The position numbers and the translations under genes were made by a program. A stretch of 64,000 nucleotides of DNA from a virus. Positions 58,637 to 64,000 of the stretch are shown here, piece after piece (the stretch's first letter is position 1; each line of letters begins with the position of its first letter). The stretch spans positions 1-64,000 of IMG/VR virus record IMGVR_UViG_3300008108_000044. One strand, 5' to 3'. The notes under the pieces are model-generated. The model did no database searches, had not been told where the DNA came from, and worked only from the letters and a program-made list of their open reading frames with translations.

Positions 58637-59875
58637 ATGACACCCATGCAACTTCGTCCCCACCAATCCGAAGCACTTGCCATCATGGAGCGTATCCTCA
58701 AGGGTATGATAGTGGTTCCCACTGGCGGTGGTAAGTCCCTGATTGCTATCATGGATGCTGTACGCCAATTCCTTTTTGGCAATAAGACCATTGTAGTGGT
58801 TGCTCCTCGCCTCATGCTTGCTCGTCAGTTGTCTGCCGAGTTTACTGAGCACATTACAAATGCTTCTGTGATGCATGTCCACTCTGGTAAAGATCTTCCT
58901 TACTTCACCAGTACCAAACCAAATGAGATCTTCTCCTGGTGCTATCATACTAAAGGTAACAAGTTGATCTTTACCACGTACCAATCTTTGCATCGTATTC
59001 AAGAAGCAAACATTGCTGTTGATACTATCTACTATGATGAAGCGCACAATTCTGTTAAAAAGAGTTACTTCCCTTCCGTCAAGCATTTCTCTGCTGTTGC
59101 TGACCGCAGTTATTTCTTCACTGCTACTCCTAAGTATTCTTCCACTCCTGCCAAACCTGGGATGAACGATACTAGTGTGTATGGTGGCATTATCTACAAT
59201 GTCCCTGCTCCACGCCTTGTCAAGAATGGTTCTATCCTTCCTCCTAAGATCAATGCCATCAATGTTGGTGGCATTCGTCTGAAGGGCGAGGAGGCAGCAG
59301 AGAGGGATTGCATGACCCTTCTGGACACTCTGTACAACGAAGATTGTATGGAGAAGGTGCTGATTGCTGCTCCTAACACAAAGGTCATGATTCGTATGCT
59401 TGCGGAGACTGACTTTATGAAGGAAGTTCAGTCAATGGGTTACGATCTTCTTTGGATCACTAGCAAGCATGGTGCATTCCTTAATGACAAGAAGATCACT
59501 CGTGAGCACTTCTTTAACCTTGTCCGCGAGTTTGGTGCTGATCCTGATAAGAAGTTTATTGTTCTTCACTACTCTATTCTCAGCGAAGGTATCTCTGTCC
59601 CTGGTCTTACTTCTCTGGTTCTTATGCGTCAGATGAACGTGATTGAGATGTGTCAGTCTGTTGGTCGTGTTATTCGTCTCCATCTTGACGATGTGAAGCG
59701 TATTCAGGATGGTACTCTGACTCCTGGTAACCTACAGGATTACACCAAATCGTTTGGTTTGGTCCATGTTCCTGTGTACAGCAACGTTGGTATTGCCACT
59801 GTTAAACGCCTACAAAACGTGGTTGACACTGTGTTTGTTGAAGGTCAACCTGCAATCTCTACTATTAAGAGGTAA
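58637..59875 (+). CDS. UvsW-like SF2 DNA helicase
   Basis: This protein is about 412 residues from ATG 58637; an in-frame TTG upstream lies within the promoter and is rejected. Visible motifs are 'QLRPHQSEALAIMER', Walker A 'VVPTGGGKSLIAI', 'TYQSLHRI', DEAH 'IYYDEAHNSV', 'YFFTATPKY', 'LSEGISVPGLTSLVL' and motif VI 'QSVGRVIRLH'. It fits phage UvsW/type III Res-like helicases that unwind branched DNA. It is shorter than typical UvsW (about 480-500), so it may be a paralog linked to the methylase pair. Confidence 0.8.
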   Translation: MTPMQLRPHQSEALAIMERILKGMIVVPTGGGKSLIAIMDAVRQFLFGNKTIVVVAPRLMLARQLSAEFTEHITNASVMHVHSGKDLPYFTSTKPNEIFSWCYHTKGNKLIFTTYQSLHRIQEANIAVDTIYYDEAHNSVKKSYFPSVKHFSAVADRSYFFTATPKYSSTPAKPGMNDTSVYGGIIYNVPAPRLVKNGSILPPKINAINVGGIRLKGEEAAERDCMTLLDTLYNEDCMEKVLIAAPNTKVMIRMLAETDFMKEVQSMGYDLLWITSKHGAFLNDKKITREHFFNLVREFGADPDKKFIVLHYSILSEGISVPGLTSLVLMRQMNVIEMCQSVGRVIRLHLDDVKRIQDGTLTPGNLQDYTKSFGLVHVPVYSNVGIATVKRLQNVVDTVFVEGQPAISTIKR

Positions 59876-59877
59876 TT

Positions 59878-60051
59878 ATGTTAGAAGGATTTGTAACAAA
59901 AGATGGTTATGCTGCCGTACCATTTGGCAAACAACTTATGATCATCTATAATGGAGAGCAACTGGAAGTATGTAAAACTATCAGATCTGCTAACAATTTT
60001 ATCAAGAAACACCGCTCACAACCTCAATCTGGAACTGTATTTGTAAAATGA
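59878..60051 (+). CDS. Small hypothetical protein
   Basis: This 57-residue frame follows the helicase after two bases and overlaps the next ATG (ATGA). It contains 'LEGFVTKDGYAAVPFGKQLM' and 'VCKTIRSANNFIKKHRSQ', a beta-then-helix composition. Function unknown. Confidence 0.6.
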   Translation: MLEGFVTKDGYAAVPFGKQLMIIYNGEQLEVCKTIRSANNFIKKHRSQPQSGTVFVK

Positions 60052-60242
60052 AAACTAAATTTGTTTGTGTAAGTCCTATTAGTAAGGAAGCAAAATTCAA
60101 GTTCAATTCCGATATGCTTCAATTTCACTCTTGTAGGGTTAAAGAGGAAGATTCTTCCCGTTACTACCTTGAGTCTTTGAACAAATCTTATTACTTCTGG
60201 GTTGATAAGAAATCAGATCCTAATTGGAGAATTGAAAAATGA
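60048..60242 (+). CDS. Small hypothetical protein
   Basis: This 64-residue basic protein has 'FVCVSPISKEAKFKFNSDML' and 'YFWVDKKSDPNWRIEK'. It overlaps both neighbours by four bases (ATGA type), so the block is a translationally coupled operon. Function unknown. Confidence 0.6.
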   Translation: MKTKFVCVSPISKEAKFKFNSDMLQFHSCRVKEEDSSRYYLESLNKSYYFWVDKKSDPNWRIEK

Positions 60243-60463
60243 AATTGGAACCATCTTCTGATCCTAGTACTTTGGTTAAAATTACGGTTGATCAGGAAGG
60301 ACTACGGACAATGATTAAAGCTGCAATTTGTGCCATTAGATATGGTGAAGATTGGAATTTTGGAGATGAGTATGATCTAGATCTCACTCCATATCATGAC
60401 ATGCGAGATCGTCTTATTGAAAAATACAGGGAGGTTTATTCCGATGAAAATTTCACAATCTGA
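60239..60463 (+). CDS. Small hypothetical protein
   Basis: This 74-residue acidic helical protein has 'GLRTMIKAAICAIRYGEDWN' and 'YHDMRDRLIEKYREV'. It is coupled to the gene upstream and contains the ribosome-binding site of the gene downstream. Function unknown. Confidence 0.6.
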   Translation: MKLEPSSDPSTLVKITVDQEGLRTMIKAAICAIRYGEDWNFGDEYDLDLTPYHDMRDRLIEKYREVYSDENFTI

Positions 60464-60626
60464 ACTTAAGCACCAACGTCTTCAGGCATGGTTGCGTGAA
60501 CATGAGTGTGATGATATTGAATATCTTGGTGAGAAAGGTGGTGAATACTGGTATCGTATTGGACCACATGAAATTACATCCGACCAATTTGAAGACATTG
60601 AATTCGTCGGTATGGTAGATGATTAA
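60444..60626 (+). CDS. Small hypothetical protein
   Basis: This 60-residue protein starts at ATG 60444, which has GGGAGG upstream; the longer open frame is ignored. It contains 'SQSELKHQRLQAWLREHECD' and an acidic beta segment. It overlaps genes on both sides. Function unknown. Confidence 0.58.
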   Translation: MKISQSELKHQRLQAWLREHECDDIEYLGEKGGEYWYRIGPHEITSDQFEDIEFVGMVDD

Positions 60627-61104
60627 ACAATTTTTTGTAGAGGATGAAGTAAGCGATTACTTTAATCTTCTACTTCTTTTTGTTTCTGATAACGCCGATG
60701 TCTATAAAGACTCTAAAAATAGTTCTTTAAGTAGTAATTGTTTTTCTACATTAAATCTTTTAGATAAAGTACCATCGGAAAAATTTTATAACTATATTGG
60801 TATTCTTTTATCTTTATGTCAACGCGAGTTGAATTTAAACTTGGAATATTTTTATATTCATATGGTAAACTATGAGAATGGTGGTGACATGAAAATTCAC
60901 CAACATATTCACAATGAGGATTATAGTTTCATATTATATTTAAATTCCTGCACAGACGGAAATACCATTCTTCACTTGGATAATAAAACACATAAAGTAA
61001 TTCCTGTTAAAAATAAGGTTTTACTATTCCCATCAAATATTCCTCACTCTGCAGAATATTCAAACTCTAAAAAAGTTTTGGTTGGTGGATTAAAATTAAA
61101 ATAA
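60619..61104 (+). CDS. Putative 2OG-Fe(II) oxygenase, HxH type
   Basis: This 161-residue protein has 'YENGGDMKIHQHIHNEDYSF' near 92 (H-x-H), 'ILYLNSCTDGNTILHLD', 'KVLLFPSNIPHSAEYS' (distal His) and 'KKVLVGGLKLK' (Lys in the 2-oxoglutarate position). It matches the small phage oxygenase type, with its ligand set partly non-canonical. It ends the small-ORF operon and precedes a radical SAM pair. Confidence 0.58.
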   Translation: MIKQFFVEDEVSDYFNLLLLFVSDNADVYKDSKNSSLSSNCFSTLNLLDKVPSEKFYNYIGILLSLCQRELNLNLEYFYIHMVNYENGGDMKIHQHIHNEDYSFILYLNSCTDGNTILHLDNKTHKVIPVKNKVLLFPSNIPHSAEYSNSKKVLVGGLKLK

Positions 61105-61115
61105 AGAGAGAACTT

Positions 61116-61298
61116 ATGGAAAAAGAACAAAAACGTCGTGATGCATTCAACCTTTTTTATGAAAGTGTTCTAAAACCTGATCATGATTTAAGGCAACAAG
61201 CGCACGAGCAAAAATGTTTTCATGAACTTATGGAGTGGAGGGAAGAAATTTTACATTATCTAGATAAGAAAAGAGCAGAAGATTTTACATATGAGTAA
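61116..61298 (+). CDS. Small helical hypothetical protein
   Basis: This 60-residue highly charged helical protein has 'KEQKRRDAFNLFYESVLKPD' and 'FHELMEWREEILHYL'. A GAGAG-type ribosome-binding region precedes the ATG. Function unknown. Confidence 0.55.
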   Translation: MEKEQKRRDAFNLFYESVLKPDHDLRQQAHEQKCFHELMEWREEILHYLDKKRAEDFTYE

Positions 61299-61303
61299 TT
61301 AAT

Positions 61304-62122
61304 ATGCTAAAAGTACCTCATGAAATACAACTACATGTAACACACTCTTGCAATTTAACTTGCGAGGGATGCACTCATTATATGAACCAAGGACACTCTG
61401 GTTCTGTAACTTTAGAAGAAGCTGCAAAATGGATGGATAACTGGAATACAAAAGTCCTTCCAATGAGGTTTACTCTGATGGGTGGTGAACCAGCACTACA
61501 CCCAGATCTGGTGGAGTTTGTTTATTTGGCAAGGAAGAAATGGCCAAATTCGTATCTTGATTTGATATCGAATGGTTTTTATTTGTATAAACACCCAGAT
61601 CTTTGGAAGGCATTAAAAGAAACTAAGACAACCTTAGGAGTCTCTGTACATTCGGATGGAGATCCTGAGTATAGAAAAAAGTTTGAACCAGTCTACCAGT
61701 TAATGAAGGAGTGGATTGCAAAAGGTGCTCCAGTTGAGATGAGACCCTCAATTATTCACTGGATCAGGCAATACAAAGGATTTGGGGATAAAATGGAACC
61801 GTATGAGGACAATGATCCAAAAAAAAGTTGGAAATATTGTGTCTCAAAATTGTGTGTGCAATTACATGAAAACAAGTTGTGGAAGTGTCCAGCGTTAGCA
61901 TATTTGCCGATGCAAGCAGAAAAATATAATCTTTCTGAAAAATGGGATCCATATCTTAAATATGTTCCGTTAAATAGTGATTGTACAAAAGAGGAATTGA
62001 AGGACTTTTTTACTCGTAAAGAAGAGTCTTTTTGTTCTATGTGCCCTGCAAAAGAAGAATTCTTTACTCCACAAAATCCATTATTACCAGTAAGTTATTG
62101 GAAAAAGTTATATGACACTTGA
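61304..62122 (+). CDS. Radical SAM enzyme with C-terminal cysteine cluster
   Basis: This 272-residue protein has the CxxxCxxC motif 'CNLTCEGC' (residues about 16-23) for the SAM-bound 4Fe-4S cluster, 'LMGGEPALHPDL' (GGE motif) and 'VSVHSDGDPE'. The C-terminal cysteines 'YCVSKLC', 'KCPAL' and 'CSMCPA' resemble a SPASM/Twitch auxiliary cluster site. Such enzymes catalyse radical modification of peptides, sugars or cofactors. The substrate is unknown. It overlaps an oxygenase-like gene by 11 bp, suggesting joint action. Confidence 0.78.
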   Translation: MLKVPHEIQLHVTHSCNLTCEGCTHYMNQGHSGSVTLEEAAKWMDNWNTKVLPMRFTLMGGEPALHPDLVEFVYLARKKWPNSYLDLISNGFYLYKHPDLWKALKETKTTLGVSVHSDGDPEYRKKFEPVYQLMKEWIAKGAPVEMRPSIIHWIRQYKGFGDKMEPYEDNDPKKSWKYCVSKLCVQLHENKLWKCPALAYLPMQAEKYNLSEKWDPYLKYVPLNSDCTKEELKDFFTRKEESFCSMCPAKEEFFTPQNPLLPVSYWKKLYDT

Positions 62123-62762
62123 TATATCACCAATCTATCCTGAGGATCCAAGAGTCATAGAACATTTTGATTTCTGTGGTAATACAATTTATAGGGCATA
62201 TAATCTTTTAAGTAAATATGATATGCGTAATTTACTAGAAGAGGTTGATAATGAACTTGAAGTTTGTGAAGACAAATGGGATTTGTCTGTTGAAGCAACA
62301 AATAGATTATCGCAACGTAAATTGTGGTATAAAAAAAGCTGGACAAACTTTTTTAAGATGGTGAAAAAACATCTTTATAATTATTCAGAAATAACTAATG
62401 ACCCCAAAGTTAAAGAATATAAGGTCCAATCATATTGGGCAAAAAGAATGAGGGGCACAACTGAAGAAAATTATGGGAATGAATTGTATATAAATTATGG
62501 CAACAGTCATAGTCATGACAATTTTGATCTTGGAATGATTTATTATTTAAAAAACCCATCAAGAATATATGGAACCTTAATTGAGAATAAGGACAGAGAA
62601 ATTATTATTCCTGGAGATGAAAATTCTTTACTAATACATCATTCACATATAAATCATCAACCAGTGATGCCACCACCAATTGTGGCAAATCAATATTATA
62701 GATGTGTTATAGTTGTTGATTTTATGCATCCATCAAAGGTAGATTACTATGAAGGCAAATGA
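62112..62762 (+). CDS. Putative 2OG-Fe(II) oxygenase partner of the radical SAM enzyme
   Basis: This 216-residue protein has 'INYGNSHSHDNFDLGMIYYL' near 130 (H-x-H-D), 'PGDENSLLIHHSHINH' (distal His) and 'YYRCVIVVDFMHP' (Arg). It fits the phage oxygenase pattern, though assignment of the carboxylate ligand is uncertain. It overlaps the genes on both sides. Confidence 0.55.
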   Translation: MTLDISPIYPEDPRVIEHFDFCGNTIYRAYNLLSKYDMRNLLEEVDNELEVCEDKWDLSVEATNRLSQRKLWYKKSWTNFFKMVKKHLYNYSEITNDPKVKEYKVQSYWAKRMRGTTEENYGNELYINYGNSHSHDNFDLGMIYYLKNPSRIYGTLIENKDREIIIPGDENSLLIHHSHINHQPVMPPPIVANQYYRCVIVVDFMHPSKVDYYEGK

Positions 62763-62982
62763 TAGAATAAAATATGCAACTATTGTTGAAAAAATTAATA
62801 AAAGAAGAATATCTGAATTAACAGAAGAAGAATATGATTGGTTGAAGTATCATCCAGATTTAATTGCTAAGATAAAATTCCAAAAACAAAAGAATGACAT
62901 AATTAAGTCAAGTTCTGGCAATAAAGATACAATAGAAGAGATTTTATTTGAATTGGACTTGTCAGATCGGATGTTTAGATGA
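62749..62982 (+). CDS. Small hypothetical protein
   Basis: This 77-residue basic helical protein has 'KYATIVEKINKRRISELTEE' and 'WLKYHPDLIAKIKFQKQ'. It overlaps the oxygenase gene by 14 bp and its end contains the -35 box of the RNA ligase promoter. Function unknown. Confidence 0.6.
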   Translation: MKANDRIKYATIVEKINKRRISELTEEEYDWLKYHPDLIAKIKFQKQKNDIIKSSSGNKDTIEEILFELDLSDRMFR

Positions 62983-62988
62983 TATAAT
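62959..62988 (+). promoter_or_regulatory. Sigma70-type promoter for the RNA ligase
   Basis: TTGTCA, an 18-bp spacer and TATAAT (62983-62988) lie 23 bp before ATG 63011. Confidence 0.6.
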
Positions 62989-63010
62989 GGGTTGATACTT
63001 TTTATTGAGT

Positions 63011-63751
63011 ATGGATTATTTTTTTCCAGTAATTCATAATATTTCTCAAGTTCTGAGGGAATTAAAACAATTAGATTACAATATCATTAATCAGGATCAA
63101 TTTTCTATTGTGAATTGTAATAATATAGATTCTCCACTCTTACGGGAAATTAAAGGAATTGCTTTTGATCTTAATGGAAACATTATTGCAAGACCATATC
63201 ATCGGGCATTTACTTTAGATACTCATGATGAGACGGAATATAATAAAACCATAAAGCAATTAAAAAAACTTAATGTTTTTTTAGAAAAACTTGATGGCAC
63301 AATGATTTATCCAGTACCAACTCCTTATGGATATAGATTAACATCTAAAGATGGTATCGGAAGTGCGTCTCTTAATGCTGAAGTTTTTATTGCGAATAAA
63401 ACCCAGTATAATGAGTTTATAAAAATATGTTTGTCTAAAAATTGCACACCCATATTTGAGTGGTGTTCTTTACAGAATAAAATAGTGGTAGAATATCCAG
63501 AAGAAAACTTAATTCTTACTGGATTGCGTAATGTTAAAACTGGTGTATATTGCAAATATAAATTTCTTCGTAAACTTGCCACTAACTTAAAAATTCCTGT
63601 GGTAAATAAAGTGTGTGTTGATTACTATGATATTGGATCTTACATTAACACAATAAAAACACAAAAAGAATCAGAAGGAGTAGTTGTAAAATTTGATAGT
63701 GGACATATGTTTTATATTAAATCGGAAGAATACTTAAAACAACGAAGTTAA
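63011..63751 (+). CDS. T4 Rnl1-like RNA ligase
   Basis: This protein is about 246 residues from ATG 63011; an in-frame TTG two codons upstream is less likely. Visible are 'LREIKGIAFDLNG', the nucleotidyl-lysine motif I 'EKLDGTMI' (KxDG), motif III 'IFEWCS', motif IV 'ESEGVVVKF' and motif V 'YIKSEEY'. It lacks much of the C-terminal domain of T4 Rnl1 (374 residues). It would repair cleaved tRNA or RNA. A polynucleotide kinase partner is not seen in the window. Confidence 0.82.
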   Translation: MDYFFPVIHNISQVLRELKQLDYNIINQDQFSIVNCNNIDSPLLREIKGIAFDLNGNIIARPYHRAFTLDTHDETEYNKTIKQLKKLNVFLEKLDGTMIYPVPTPYGYRLTSKDGIGSASLNAEVFIANKTQYNEFIKICLSKNCTPIFEWCSLQNKIVVEYPEENLILTGLRNVKTGVYCKYKFLRKLATNLKIPVVNKVCVDYYDIGSYINTIKTQKESEGVVVKFDSGHMFYIKSEEYLKQRS

Positions 63752-63756
63752 CTTCT

Positions 63757-64000
63757 ATGGAACATCTAAAAATCAGACCACATCAAACAGTGTTGGTATT
63801 AAACTCTAGTTATGAACCAATTAATTTTACTAATTGGAAAAGAGCAGTTATTTTGGTTTTAAAAGAAAAAGTTCAAGTTATATCTGAGAGAGTAATTAGG
63901 CTTCTTAATTACATTAAAGTTCCAGTTGACTATGCTGCAAAATGTAAACCATCCAGAACTGCAATATACAAAAGAGATCGTAATACTTGCCAATATTGTG
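63757..64000 (+). CDS. HNH endonuclease (5' part only)
   Basis: The window ends inside this gene. The visible 81 residues include 'TVLVLNSSYEPINFTNWKRA', 'VILVLKEKVQVI', 'PSRTAIYKRDRNTCQYC' and the first Cys pair of the zinc-stabilised HNH core. This N-terminus is typical of HNH endonucleases common in cyanobacteria and phages. The catalytic His residues lie beyond the window. Confidence 0.75.
   Translation, partial: MEHLKIRPHQTVLVLNSSYEPINFTNWKRAVILVLKEKVQVISERVIRLLNYIKVPVDYAAKCKPSRTAIYKRDRNTCQYC

Noticed and set aside
1-64000. CRISPR array or insertion sequence
   Set aside because: No regularly spaced direct repeats and no transposase motifs were seen on either strand.

Overview
The window looks like part of the genome of a T4-like myovirus that infects marine picocyanobacteria (a cyanomyovirus of Synechococcus or Prochlorococcus). 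Three things point there. First, it carries a syntenic set of T4 core genes: gp53, gp48, gp4, gp54, gp26, gp51, gp27, gp5, gp32, gp59 and gp33. Second, it carries genes typical of cyanophages or of their hosts: speD, phoH, thyX, a ferredoxin-dependent bilin reductase, a CP12-like peptide, and DUF4278 and DUF1825 proteins. Third, it is AT-rich and has T4-type late promoters (ATAAATA) 20-35 bp before virion genes, while sigma70-like promoters precede early-type genes. This is read from sequence alone; no database search was run.

Layout. 1-1640: a cysteine-rich virion or adhesin protein and a tail-assembly-chaperone-like protein. 1666-12871: a dense cargo cluster for small-molecule or glycan modification. 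It holds a GT9-like glycosyltransferase, two carbamoyltransferase homologs (one lacking its C-terminal domain), a flavin-dependent halogenase, split HldE-like adenylyltransferase and kinase genes, an HldD epimerase, an HAD phosphatase, a cupin and five Fe(II)/2OG-type oxygenases. 12923-16108: a structural protein, glutaredoxin, bilin reductase and a third carbamoyltransferase. 16111-22466: small early-type genes with a sulfotransferase, speD, host-like small ORFs, an oxygenase and thyX. 22491-26468: phoH, exonuclease, gp33, gp59, a DUF1825 protein and gp32 (replication, recombination and late transcription).

26469-46869 is the baseplate and tail module. gp53, gp48, an unassigned gene and gp4 run leftward. 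gp54, gp26, gp51, two tape-measure-like proteins (the second with lysozyme and M15 peptidase domains), gp27, CP12-like, gp5, a spike and fibre-like proteins run rightward. One more oxygenase and a reverse-strand glycosyltransferase-like gene are embedded there. 46876-47821 holds a self-contained RNA unit (promoter, hairpin leader, tRNA-Gly, terminator), then tRNA-Leu and tRNA-Thr among small ORFs. 47840-54967 holds an oxygenase/sporadic-carbohydrate fusion and a 1939-residue fibre-like protein with an S74 chaperone domain. 55050-59875 encodes a helicase-methyltransferase fusion, a truncated methylase and a UvsW-like helicase. 59878-64000 holds small ORFs, two more oxygenases, a radical SAM enzyme, an Rnl1-type RNA ligase and the start of an HNH endonuclease.

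The most interesting part is the cargo: ten Fe(II)/2OG-type oxygenase homologs, three carbamoyltransferase homologs, a halogenase and an almost complete ADP-heptose route. Together these suggest that the phage makes or tailors an unusual glycan or metabolite, perhaps decorating its virion or altering the host surface. That interpretation is inference. No stretch longer than about 300 bases lacks a gene or RNA feature.
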